Positions 47,887 through 59,569 of a stretch of 64,000 nucleotides of DNA are shown here, in pieces; position 1 is the stretch's first letter; each line of letters starts with the position of its first letter. Under the pieces are notes generated by a model. It was not told the DNA's origin. It ran no database searches and saw nothing but the letters and a program-made list of their open reading frames with translations. This DNA comes from Selaginella tamariscina. Taxonomy: Eukaryota > Streptophyta > Lycopodiopsida > Selaginellales > Selaginellaceae. The position numbers and the translations under genes were made by a program. The DNA is taken from NCBI GenBank assembly GCA_003024785.1, contig PUQB01000097.1, positions 193,804-257,803 on the forward strand. Reading direction: 5' to 3'.

Positions 47887-48720
47887 CTATATATTTCTCT
47901 CTGTTTAATAAATGGTCCTCTTCTGCTTCTTTACAGGCCTTCCATCTACATGTGTAAGCATGTGTGTTCATATATGCATCTCATACACACAGTTATTATT
48001 CACCTAAATTTTCTAAGCTGGTTTGCCGGAATGGAGATCACTTGCATTCGTATGCAAACCCCATAGCCAGCAACTTAATTGTACGTTAGTTTTACCGCTC
48101 TACAAGCTTAATCCGGAAGTTATCTGCCCAGTGTCTCAACCCTCAGTCGCTCGTGATTAATTCACGAGCTCAAGTTTACATTATAACAGTGCAGTAGTTG
48201 CTTTTTCTATTGCAAGCTATGGAAGTTAGTCTCATGTTTGTCATTCAAATATACGAGTGTTTCTAATGTTTGCTTCTTCCGTATATGTTTGTGTACTTGA
48301 TTCAGTCGTAAACACACACACAACTATAATACATGAGAGAGAGGGAGAGTTGCAGCAAAATGGACCAGAGATGACTATGCAAAAGCTAAAGGATGATTTT
48401 CACTGCCGGCGTCGCCGTATCTATAGATACTTGCTTCCTCGGGGAGCAGAGTTACTAACTAATGAAAAAATTCCATATAAAATCGAAGATGAACATCAAG
48501 CAAATTGAGTATTTGTGCATACGATAGATGGCATATGCTGGAGTTTATTCTCGCAATACAAACGTACATTTCTATTTAATCATGCATATGTATGAGTATA
48601 CGCATCAGTAGCTAAGCACGTTTATTGAACTTTCAGAGACAGCACACTTTACACGTGTGTGTGTGTGTTCCTGTAAACAAGATGTACATATAAATTGTTT
48701 GTAACGTATGATGCTCATAG
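47887..48720 (+). other. Left palindrome arm, gene-poor part
   Basis: Duplicated in inverse orientation at about 53650-52740. It contains an open stretch LKDDFHCRRRRIYRYLLPRG (about 48385-48444) also present in the other arm. I cannot tell whether it is coding. Confidence 0.5.
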
Positions 48721-49125
48721 ATGTTGATTTGTGACATAGATATTGGTTATGCCCAAGAGGGACATCTACAGCAGTCCATCGAGTTCTTTCAAAAGATGCC
48801 TATGCATGACACAGTTTCTTGTACGGCTGCATGTGATGTGCTTAGAAGGCTTGGATGCATCCATCAAGCCAAGCAGGTTTTCGACTCAGAGCTGTGTACT
48901 GCGCTCATCATCATCACTGCAAATGAAAATTCAGGGAATTTCCTGCAAGCTGATGTTGTGTTCCAAGTGGGACACTGCTTCTTGCACATCCATGATCAGT
49001 ATTTGCAAGCCCCAACAACCTGTCTTACTCTCACCTTATGTTCTGAATGGCCAGGTATCCAAAGCAGCTTTGAACATATTCACAGTGAACACCATGATGT
49101 CTTGATACGTGGAACATTGTGAGTT
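48721..49125 (+). pseudogene. PPR fragment in the left palindrome arm
   Basis: GYAQEGHLQQSIEFFQKMPM and GCIHQAKQVFD are two PPR repeats of the same S-rich type as the gene at 5055-6779, after which the frame dissolves. The inverse copy lies at 52740-52400. Confidence 0.6.
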
Positions 49126-50400
49126 TGACAAGGTCCAGACCTAGACGTCACAATGTGCAGTGTCCTGATTGCTTGGTACTTACCGGTTTGGAAGACCACA
49201 AGGAAGCAAGCTCCAGTTTGCAATATAGCTAAATGCCTTCCAATATACAATCGTCTGCATGGTGAAGATTTGAGGAGGGGCAAGGCATTTGCAGGAGGAC
49301 AAAGAACTAATGCACAACATGCCATTTGTATCAGACACGGTGGCATTTCATACCTTACTGACCTTACTTGGTGCCTGCAGAAACCACAAAGATATTGTGA
49401 GAGCTTAAAGGGTGGGGAATGAATCTTCGGAATTAGATCCGTTGTCTGCTTCAGCACATGTGTTGTTGGCAAACAACTTTACGAGCAAGAGAAGAATTTT
49501 TAACATGTAATGAGAACGATGAAGTAAAAAGAATTCCTGGAGTATTACTGTCAAGTTCAAAGACACACTGTGCGTACACATAACATTCTCGTCTCAAAGA
49601 CATCCACAATGAACACACGAGGTTGAACTTGCTGTTGAAAGAGGCTAGGTATCACCAAGCTCACCATGCTTGTTGGGAATGAAAGGCAGAAAGAGAAGGT
49701 CCTCAGCTCTTGCCTTTGCACTGATATCTTAGGAGTTTGGAAGAGAAAATGTGTATATAATAAAGAACTTGAGAATGTGTTATGATTGCACGATGATACT
49801 TTGCTTGTTATCAAACTTGGTAGGTCGCAAAGTTGTAGTCAAGGACTCAAAGATGCAAGCGTGTTTATCACTTTAAAATATAGGTATTTGTAAGAGTCCA
49901 AGCGTATTCATCACTTTCAAAACTGTATTTGTTCTTACGATTTACTCATGTAAATGTTGCTAGCTATAGGGTTTGAACCTATCTGATGGTACTTTATTTG
50001 TTAGGTAGTCAAGGACTCCATTAAAAAAGGTATTTGTAAGAGTCCAAGTGTGTTCATCCCTTTCAAAATGGTATTTGTTCTTACGATTTACTCACGTAAA
50101 TGTTATTGTATATGGGGTTTGAACCCATGTGCATCTAAAATAGATATGATCCCGTCAGACCACTCGGACAAACCAGGCTAAATTTTAAAGTTTAAGAATA
50201 TAGATACACAAAGTGTGTGCGTATAAAATGTATATGTTATTAACGATCTATTTTATAAATGTACATGCTAGGCTACGGGAGGAGCAAGATAGATGACTTG
50301 GATAGAGTCATCATTACATATTTGTATGTGTGTTTACATGAGTATATAATATATAAATAGATAGAAAGAGGTATGCATGTGCGTGATGAGAGGATGCTAC
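49126..50400 (+). other. Left palindrome arm, inner part, with a tandem duplication
   Basis: Continues the inverted similarity with 52300-51600. A direct tandem duplication (about 146 bp apart: 49891-49985 and 50037-50131) shares 'gtatttgttcttacgattta' and 'gggtttgaacc'. No gene seen. Confidence 0.6.
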
Positions 50401-50735
50401 TACTACATTTTCAATTTGCTGATAGTTTTTGTACAAGAGCCTAATCAATCTGGTGGAATGTTTTCTCAACAGCATCATCTGGAATGGGTGGGATTGATGC
50501 CATTGCAACATGTGTTACCCCCGGATTATGGCTGTTAAATTTAGCAAATACTACTGCATACCATTTTCAATATTGATTTGGAAGTGGGAGAAATACAACC
50601 AGTTCACTTGAACAAAGAAAGAAAGTTATAGTTTCTACAAATACCATCTGTGTACCCGCACCCACACTCACACACACCGTCTTGCACACCTTCCCGTCCG
50701 CAAACACAAACTGAAGAACGTCTTCATATGCGGGT
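50400..50735 (-). pseudogene. Decayed germin-like fragment (left of centre)
   Basis: On the minus strand remnants of germin exon 1 (GKVCKTV), the microsatellite-bearing intron and exon 2 (the 'gagaaaacattccaccagat' region, DQALVQK) are recognisable but full of deletions. Confidence 0.7.
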
Positions 50736-51179
50736 AGTATTATTTGTATTATTGATATAATATAAAAACATAACAGTAAACACATGATATCCTTTTTATA
50801 TTTTATACGTATGCTTTTTGTTGTGTAATTGTCTTTACTTTTATCTAATATAGACTGTTATTATAACTATCTATCGATCTTATTCATAATACAGTTCTCC
50901 TATCTTTATATATTCATAATCGTATTTACAATATGACAAGTACTCATAACACATGTACCACTTTACCCAAGGTTTTTATAATATACATTGTTCTTGCATT
51001 TTCTCTAACAATGCAGGATATTTTTATTTTAAATTTGAAATTTTTTATACGGAGTTAGTACCATTTGTCAGTTACAATTCGGGGCAACGTTGGGACTTGA
51101 ACATGTTCATATCACCTTTTCTTGTTTCTTTTATTATATGTAGAATATACACATGTATATTCACTTGCTCACACATACA

Positions 51180-51510
51180 AGTGGAATATCCAGGACAAAT
51201 GCTGCAGATGATGACATGCTTGTGCTGTCGACAACCGACTCACCATAGATGTTAAGGTGTGCAAGCCGGTGTGTGTGAGTGTACAGATGGTATATGTAGA
51301 AACTATAAACTTTCTTTCTTTGTTCAGACGAAGCTGTTTGTATTTCCCCCACTTCTAAATCAATAATGAAAAGGGTCTTACAGTAGTATTTGCCGCGTCA
51401 GAATCCTGGTGCAAAAGGCTGTGTTGGCATCAAACCCAGCCATTCTAATCGAGAAAACATTCCACCAGATTGATCAGGCTCTTGTACAAAAACTTATCAG
51501 CATAAATGAA
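51180..51510 (+). pseudogene. Decayed germin-like fragment (right of centre)
   Basis: Plus-strand remnants: a signal-peptide end with 'gctgcagatgatgacatgct', 'aaggtgtgcaagccggt', the intron end 'gaaactataaactttctttc' and exon 2 pieces (LFVFP, ASNPAI, QIDQALVQKL). It mirrors 50400-50735. Confidence 0.75.
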
Positions 51511-53650
51511 AATGTAGTACTAACGCACATGCACACACAAGCATCTCTATCTATCTATCTATCCATTTATATGCTCACATGACCACATACGTACACATAT
51601 GTATTGATGGCTCTATCCAAGTCATTTATCGTGCTCCTCCAGCCTATACACGCACACACTTCGTGTATCTATACTCTTAAATGTTAAGAGTGGTCTAATG
51701 GGGATGACTTAAGATCATGTGCATTTAGATTTTGTGCGCATGTCATACCTAGTAACATTTACGTGAGTAAATTACAACATTAAACTTTGCAAGAACAAAT
51801 ACCTTGTCAAACTCACAATGTTCCACGTAGCAAGACATTCTGAGCAAGTTCAACCTCGTGTGTTCATTGTGAATGTCTTTGAGACGAAAAATGTTATGTG
51901 TCACATACCGTAAACCTACGCACAGTGTGTCTTTGAACTTGACAGTGGATATTCCAGGAATTCTTTTTCCTTCATCTTTCTCCTTACATGCTAAAAATTC
52001 TTCTCTTGCTCGCAAAGTTGTTTGCCAACAACACGTGCTGGGGCAGACAACGGATCTAATTCCAAAGTTTCATTCCCCACCCTTTAAGCTTTCACAATAT
52101 CTTTGTGGTTTCTGCAGGCACCTAGTAGGGTATGAAATGCCATCGTGTCTGGTACAAATGTCTTGCCCTTCCTCAAATCTCCACCATGAAGACGATTTGT
52201 ATATTGGAAGGCATTTAGCTATATTGCAAAGGTGAAGCTTGTTTCCTTATGGCCTTCCAAACCGTTATAAACCCTACAATTTGTTAAGTACCAAGCAATC
52301 AAGACACTGCACATTGTCACGTCTAGCTAGGTCTGGACCTTATCAAATTCACAATGTTCCACGTATCAAGACATCATGGTGTTCACTGTGAATATGTTCA
52401 AAGCTGCTTTGGATACCTGGGCATTCAGAACATAAATTGAGAGTAAAACAGGTTGCTGGTGCTTGCAAATACTTTGGTCATGGATGTGCAAGAAGCAGTG
52501 TCCCACTCTGGCATCAGTTGGAACACAGCATCAGCTTTCAGGACATCCCTGAATTTGCATTTGCAGTGATGATGATGAGCGCAGTACACAGCTCTGAGTC
52601 GAAAACCTGCTTGGCTTGATGGATGAATCCAAGCCTTCCAAGCACATCATATGCAACCGTACCCTGTCATGCATAGGCATCTTTCGAGAACTCGATGGAC
52701 TGCTGTAGATGTCCCTCTTGGGCATAACCAATATCTATGTCACAAATCAACATCTATGAGCATCATACGTTACAAACGATTTATATGTACATCTAGCTAT
52801 TGTACATATACAGGAACACACACACACACGTGTAAAGTGTGCTGTCTCTGAAAGTTCAATAAACATGCTTAGCTAGTGATGCGTATACTCATACATATGC
52901 ATGATTAAATAGAAATGTACGTTTGTATTGCGAGAATAAACTACAGCATATGCCATCTATCTTATGCACAAAGATTCAATTTGCTTGATGTTCATCTTCG
53001 ATTTTATATGGAATTTTTTCATTAGTTAGTAACTCTACTCCCCGAGGAAGCAAGTATCTGTAGATACGGCGACGCCGGCAGTGAAAATCATCCTTTAGCT
53101 TTTGCATAGTCATCTCTGGTCCATATTGCCGCTAAAAAACAACTGTCCCTCTCTCTCTCATGTATTGTAGTTGTGTTTGTGTGTTTACGACTGAATCAAG
53201 TACACAAACATATATGAAAGAAGCAAACATTAGAAACACTCGTATATTTGAATGACAAACATGAGACTAACTTCCATATAGCTTGCAATAGAAAAAGCAA
53301 CTACTGCACTGTTATAATGTAAACTTGAGCTCGTGAATTAATCACGAGCCTCTTGACCTGAGACTTGGAATGGAATTATGGACTGAGGGTTGAGACACTG
53401 GGCAGATAACTTCCGGATTAAGCTTGTAGAGCGGTAAAACTAACGCACAATTAAGTTGCTGGCTATGGTGTTTGCATATGAATGCAAATGATCTTCCTTG
53501 ACATCACTCCGTCAAACCAGCTTAGACGAGTAAAATTTATGTGAATAATAGCTGTGTGTATGAGATGCATATATGAACACACATGCTTACACACGTAGAT
53601 GGAGGGCCTGTAAAGCAGGAGAGGACCGTTTATTAAAGAGAGAGAAATAT
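51511..53650 (-). other. Right palindrome arm
   Basis: Inverse copy of about 47890-50300, with indels. It includes the PPR fragment at 52740-52400 on the minus strand (IYSSPSSSRKMPMHD region) and the LKDDFHCRRRRIYRYLLPRG stretch at about 53105-53045. Confidence 0.7.
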
Positions 53651-53654
53651 ATAG

Positions 53655-54443
53655 TTAAGTCTGACTGATAAGTGCCCTGAGCTTTTGTACAAGAGCCTGA
53701 TCAATCTGGAATGTTTTCTCGATCACATCGTCCAGAATGGGTGGGTTTGATGCGAACACAGCCTTTGCAACCTGTGTTACTCCCGGATTCTGACTGTTAA
53801 ATCCGGCAAATACTACTGCAGGACCCTTTCCGACATTGATCTGGAAGTGGATCAAGCCACGGGGGAATACAAACAGTTGACCTGAACATAAAAAGAAAGT
53901 TTATAATTTCTACATATACCATCACCCGCGCTCGCACGCGCACACTCACTCTCTCTCTCTCTCTCTCGCTCTCTCGCTCACTCACACAACACACACACAC
54001 ACACACACACCTGGATATATAGTCTGAGCAAACAGCTGGTTGTCTGGGGCGGTTGTGATGAATCCAACATAAAGTGTACCTTGAGCAAGGAACAGGATCT
54101 CAGTTCCACGTGGGTGAACATGAGGTGGGTTTACGCCACCGGGTGCGAAGTCGATTCTAGCAAATGAAACTCCGAGAGTGTTAACCCCAGGAAAGTTGAG
54201 AACGTTTGCAGTTGTGACGTTGGAACCGAGCTTGTTGTTGGCGTTACCAGGGACCCTGAGCACATCGGACTTAAAATCCTTAGCTTTTACGTCCTTAACC
54301 GGCTTGCACACCTTCCCATTTACGGTGAGTCCGTTGTTATTGTCCGCAACACAGAAGTCCTGAAGCATGTCTTCGTCTGCAGCATTAGCAAATATGCTGC
54401 AAGCTAGAAGAAGAACAAGTATGTAACTGATGTGACTAGCCAT
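53655..54443 (-). CDS. Germin-like protein, copy 2
   Basis: 219-aa intact protein from exons 54443-54011 and 53881-53655, almost identical to copy 1 (differences include MAS for MAI at the start, DNNN for DKNN, PVKDVKAKDF for PVEDVKAADF and LRAL for LRTL). Same signal peptide, Cys pair, HVHPRGTE metal box and GLIHF box. The intron sits at the same place and holds a (GT)n(GA)n run. It faces copy 1 tail-to-tail across about 5.8 kb. Confidence 0.92.
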
Positions 54444-54512
54444 ATTCTGTAGAAAATCACTTTAAGGACTAAGCAAATATAAGTGTATGAGCTTGAATGT
54501 GGAGAAAGAGGT

Positions 54513-54539
54513 CCGGATGAATGGTTTATATAGCAGAAG
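54513..54539 (-). promoter_or_regulatory. TATA box of germin-like copy 2
   Basis: On the minus strand 'gctatataaacc' lies about 80 bp upstream of the ATG at 54443, matching the TATA of copy 1. Confidence 0.6.
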
Positions 54540-55535
54540 TTATATTTAATATTTTAGAATGCAAAGAAATAGTCTTTGTCATGGGTAAAGTCTCTTTACA
54601 AACGTGTTGTTATTAATAAAAAAATGTCGCATATTTTCTTCTAGAGTTTAAGTAAGGTGTGTATTATATATATATATATATATATACATCTGATTCAATG
54701 AAAGTGATAAAATAAAATCTATCGTATCCCGCCCGCGTTAGGTTATCCACATCAACTAAGTCAAATTCTGATAACTTTACACTAAAGCACGTAACTTAAG
54801 TATGTTAGGTGTATATATGTGAATATACATCTTTACACGAGTTTTCATATACTATTTGACTGTATGGACTTGGACCTGTTGATACGACCTTTTCATGTTT
54901 TCTCTACCGTGTATGAAGAAGTTATAGAGTAGCCGGCAAATGTTACAAGCATATACTTTTAGACAAGTATTATATTGGTCTAATTGAAGTTTAGAAACTA
55001 ATTGAAGTTTAGAAATCAATTATATTATTATTCAAATTTTTATATTCTTACATATAGGATTGTTACAGATGTAACAGACCAATTTAGAAAATTGCTACAG
55101 TAATTTGGAAAGAATCAAACTTTAAATTCCTCGTGTATGAAGTATAAATTCCTTCTGTATAAAGGGCCGATTCATGAAGTTAATTTAGTGTACCACCCTT
55201 AATTAAAATGGGTCTGATTTTAATGAAAAAAGTTAATAAATTTTCATTCCCACTAACTTTTCTATTAAATTAAATTTTATTAGTTTCTATTAAATTTAAT
55301 TATTTCTTTGTAAAACTTGGTGTTTACAACGATCTTTAGAGACCATTAAATTAGCAAGCGAGCGTGAAGCAAACAATAGAAATTCAGGACGAGCTAAATC
55401 CATAATTCATTCCCTTAATCTTTAATTTTTTGATATTTACTTGTTTACAGGAGGTACGTCTCGAGCTTTTATTCTGCTAGTGCTACTCTGCTACTGTTGA
55501 TTCTAATGCTAGTGCTTTTACTTTAGTTCCCACAA
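54540..55535. other. AT-rich intergenic region
   Basis: Contains a (TA)n run at 54665-54687. No gene seen. Confidence 0.5.
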
Positions 55536-55544
55536 AAGAGAAGT

Positions 55545-55680
55545 GAGTCCCGACAAAAAGAGGGCTTCCGGGCTTCCGGGCTTCCGGGCTTGGACCCGGA
55601 ATATTCTAAAGAATCTACCAGAATATTCTTAGAATATTCCTAAATATTCTTAGAATTTAGGATTTTGGCTCAGTCGGCAA
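55545..55680 (+). repeat. Left terminal and subterminal repeats
   Basis: Terminal inverted repeat, then three tandem 'gggcttcc' units, four GAATATTC-type palindromes (55599-55655) and one AGTCGGCA (55672-55679). Confidence 0.75.
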
Positions 55681-55767
55681 TTAACAACAAAATATTTAAT
55701 CATAGCCATGTTTATACTGTATTATTAAAGTTTTATTTCAACACCAAAGAGTACAATTCAACACTTG

Positions 55768-58700
55768 TCACTTCTTCTTACGATTGAGCAATGCTGCAAT
55801 TCGTGAACCACCAGTCCTACTTGACGTCGCTATTGCTTGGGTTGGGATTTCCTCTGGCTGGATGTTCTCTTTAATCCTGTTCATAGCAATTCTCCGAGCT
55901 CAGGGTTCTTCTCAGAGTCCAACAATGTTTCTCCCCACGCGATAGCTGCAAGCATTGAGGACCCGTACCACTGCCTATATCCCAGATAAGATCACCTGGC
56001 CGGGTGAGTCGTTCTATCACGAGCTGCATCAATCGAGTGCTCTTCGGTTGGTAGTCCATCCTGCATGTGAAGATAATGGTAAATACTTAATTGTTGAAAT
56101 GAAATGCCTACCATGTTCTTGGAACCGCTCAGGATTATCAACAAGAATTGTTGATGACAAACGCAGTGGATTATCGCGCAATCCTCTAGATGCATCTTGG
56201 AAGACAAGAAGGAGCAGGATGCTCTCCTGTTAAAACATCAAAATCATTAATGAACTTCATGAATAAAGAAAAAAGTACCTTCATCTTGTTGCGGTAGCCC
56301 CAACCACGCCCTCTGTAGATGTAGTACGTTGCAGCAAGTTGAAGGTCCACCACACTTGCAGCTCGGACAACTTGATCCCAGGTGTTTGCTGCAGCAAACA
56401 CAACCAACCAACCATTTGCAGCCATATGCATACCTGCAAACTGGAGTGCTTCATCGAACTTCACTGGATCAAGGTAGAGGTATGGCGTATCACTCGTTGT
56501 ATTTCCTGGCAAGGTCCCATTTGGAAGGTCGAAGATCACCAAGTTGAAACCATATTCTCCCGCAATATGCTGGTAGCGAGTCTGGCTGTCAGCTGTATGG
56601 TACCTGGCCACCTGTGTCTGAACTTTTCTATAAGGAACCAGTCTAGCGTCAGGAACCTCCTCTTCCTTCTCATCCGTGAGCACGGCCTGTTGCATCTCCT
56701 CGATGTCATCAATCGCCAAGAAATTATCACCTCGAGTTGTAGCAAGTGAAGGGACGAATGTGACCAAGTCATCCTTGATGTCCATGGTTCCCTGCGATGG
56801 TAGCACTTCAGATAAATTGAAGAAGGCAGCTGGATCGCGAGTAGTGGAGGTGCCAGCTACTGTATCTGAGGTCTTCTTTGACTGCTGCACAGGCTGACGC
56901 CGCTTTGCCTTGGCCTTTGTCTTCTTAATGAAGTCGACCTCTGCCGGATCCCATGAGATGCATGGGAGATCTTTTGAGTGTTCATTGTAGAGATCCTTCT
57001 CCCATGTTGGTGGTTGCCCAGGTGGATAATCAAGCCAGAACGGTACGTGTACACGCTCGAACTCTGTCAGGCCAGATCTTGTCTTCGACCACATGTGTGG
57101 TGCTTCCATGTAATCTGACCAGAATACCATAGTCTGTGTGTGAGGCACCTTTCTCGCTGCGACATACCTGTAATGAACATATAGTAGTGTCAGAATGTAA
57201 CAATGTCAAGAAGATCATCCTTACCTCCAAATCATCCTTCTTGCTGTCTCTTCGTGTTCGAGGAACTCTTTCGGCTCTATGGAGTAAGTGAACTTCACAC
57301 ACTCATGGAATGGCTGGAACATCACGTTCTTGCATTTTACCCGCACTTCATCGCACCAAGTCGTGAAATCTGTAACCGGCCTGCTCCACTCGCCATCCTC
57401 GATGAGTCCCGTGAGAATCTGTACTGCCTCCTCTCTGATTGCCGCCAATACAAATCGATAGTAAACCACCTTATCCACTCCTTATCCTGAACACCCGGCA
57501 ATCCAAGTGTCTCTTGCTCTCTCTTCAGATCGAGACGTACCAGTTTATTGAAGTACATGATTCTCGTCTCGTTTGGAATTCTCGCCCTTGAAAGCGCGTA
57601 CAGCTTTTCCAACCCCATCCATCTGCATTGTTTCCATGTGATTTGGGTCACCTTGTCGAACCACTCTTCACCCAATGCAGGATCGATGATGGCTAAGATC
57701 TTCATCATGCGCTTGTCATGCTTAATGTAGACCTGTTGTTGCTCCTGGTATTTGTTGCCTTTGGATGCCCTTGCAGCCTTCTCAAGATCATCCTCAATCT
57801 CACTCTGTAATTCACAGACGTAATCAACTAAGATATAAGTGTGAGACATGGTACCTCAAAAAAGATCTTTGCACAGATCAAATTCGGAAGTGGATGCCAA
57901 GCTTGTTGTCCAGTCGCGCTTTCCTTCCACTTTCTTATGTCATCTCGTTCCTTGTCACTGAGCCTGGCCAAGATCTTCGCTGTGCCCTCCTCACTGGTGC
58001 AACATGTCTTCACAGATAGCAGAAGATGTGGCAGTGTGGTTTGCACTGCCGTTGCGGAGGAACTGCATATTTGAAAAGCTCGAAGTTAGTTAATCCTATG
58101 ATCTAGAGGTCACTGTTTACCTATTAATTTGCTGAAACATTGTCACAAGCTGAAGATTATCCATGACCCCAGCACGGATGAAGCCTGAACGCACTCTCAC
58201 TGCCCACTGATCTTATCTTCCGTGTCTTCTGTGTACAGCTTCTGAAGCACCTTTAGCCTGTGATTACCATCCCAACAGATGAACTTCTTCATCGAAAGCA
58301 TTGGTGCCCATTGCCGGAACATGTCGGACTGAAGCTCCTCCTCAAAAGCCAAATGCTGAGCATACATCGCTTCATCGCTTCTCAATGCTGCCAGATCTGC
58401 ATCTGTCATGGGGTCCCCAACTTGAAGGATGAACTGAGTGGTGTTGCGCAAATAACCAACTGCCTTCTTGAAACTCCTAGTCAAAGATTCCAGATCCGCT
58501 GGATTGACTCTCCGCACCTGCTCATTTCCCAGAATTCGGCAAATAGGGACATCCGGTGCCTCTCCATATTCTCGGATTGTGATCTTCGCGAGAAGACGCA
58601 CTGCACTCTCCGAATGCATGCTGGCTGCAATGTTGTAAACTTCCTCATTATCTGGCACTTCTGCTTTACCCTTCTTCTTCTTCTTAGCAGCCTCTGAATC

Positions 58701-59076
58701 TCCAGCAGCTTTGCGTCGTCTCTTCTTGCTCTTGGGTTCATCCTCTTCGTCACTCGACAAAGTCACTGCGCATGAGGCTTGTGTGCCTTCTGTCTGCTCC
58801 TGTGTCTCCTGTGGTAAGACATCATCCTCAACTTCTTCAACAAAGTCTGATTGTTTGTTGGGGTTGAACTACATCCTCTTGCTCTCCTGACCAGTCCTGC
58901 TGGCTTGCCTGTTCAACTGGAGCATCACTTGAAGGTCCTTGTTCCTGAACCACAGCCAGCTTCCTACTTCCTCTCCCACGACCCCGACGCCCTCTCTGAA
59001 TTGCAGCTCTAGCTTCTGCTTCTCTCTCAGTAGGCTCCTTCATCTTCTTTTCTTGTAAACGTTGTGAAGAGCGCAT
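55768..59076 (-). CDS. ParB-like domain plus DNA methyltransferase domain protein of the transposon
   Basis: Six exons on the minus strand: 59076-58121, 58062-57855, 57804-57225, 57167-56279, 56226-56112 and 56060-55768. From ATG 59076: a basic Arg/Gly and Lys-rich N-terminus (RRGRGRGSRK, KSKKRRRK, KKKKKGK); a ParB/sulfiredoxin-like domain ending FICWDGNHRLKVLQKLY (58295-58245); a helical middle region with no known match; then a methyltransferase in the circularly permuted beta-class order: putative motif IV LVIFDLPNG (about 56535), GGW-type strand NGWLVVFAA, later the motif X/I region TRPGDLIWDIGSGTG (about 55990). The catalytic DPPY is replaced by DLPN, so activity is uncertain. Apparent single-base losses occur at about 58850, 58205, 57480, 55975 and 55885, and the 5/6 exon phase does not fit. 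It ends LLNRKKK. N6-adenine or N4-cytosine DNA methylation is the family expectation, not proven here. Confidence 0.7.
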
Positions 59077-59161
59077 CTACAAAAGCAATAAGGTTTAACA
59101 AAAAACTGTAATAAATGTTCAAAGATGTTTAATAAAAATTAAAAAAACATACTAGCCCTCA

Positions 59162-59569
59162 CAGTCGGCGTGCCGACTGAGAGAGCAGTTGCTGTAAGTC
59201 CCAGTCGGCATGCCGACTGGGCCTGGCATCAAAGGGAGTCCCAGTCGGCATGCCGACTGGGACTGGCATCAAAGGGAGTCCCAGTCGGCATGCCGACTGG
59301 GCCTGGCACAAAGGGAGTCCCAGTCGGCATGCCGACTGGGCTGGCAACAAAGGGAGGCCCAGTCGGCATGCCGACTGGGACTGGGAACGAACAAGGCCCA
59401 GTCAAAATGCTAGGTGGGACTAGAACAGTCAACCCTAGTCAAAATGCTGACTGGGGCTGGAACAGTCAACCCCGGTCAAAATGTTGACTGGATCTGGAAC
59501 AGTCCACCCCAGTCGGCCTGCCGACTGGGACGGACAACGAAGTCAGTCCGAGTCGGCAGGCCGACTCGG
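59162..59569. repeat. Array of palindromes between the divergent transposon genes
   Basis: A 22-bp perfect palindrome with core CAGTCGGCATGCCGACTG repeats at 59200, 59240, 59280, 59319 and 59358, i.e. every 39-40 bp with a conserved spacer ('ggcatcaaagggagt'). An imperfect copy stands at 59162 (one centre change). Three decayed copies in which GGC became AAA lie at about 59398, 59434 and 59472, and two variants with altered centres at 59508 and 59548. The half-site AGTCGGCA also occurs near both ends of the transposon. It sits 90-490 bp upstream of the methyltransferase-gene start and about 500 bp upstream of the transposase start, the place for a shared operator or binding platform. Confidence 0.95.

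Noticed and set aside
50100-50170. tRNA-like T-arm 'gggtttgaaccc'
   Set aside because: No acceptor, D or anticodon arms can be folded around it.
54513-55544. Possible extension of the DNA transposon into the left flank because 'ttcccactaac' also occurs, inverted, at about 63.62 kb
   Set aside because: Only one short word is shared and both flanks are very AT-rich. The 9-bp duplication at 55536 and 63434 defines the ends better.
59159-59487. Open frames with repeated SACRLGL-type residues in all directions
   Set aside because: They arise from the palindrome array, whose repeats keep several frames open on both strands. No start context or conservation supports a protein.
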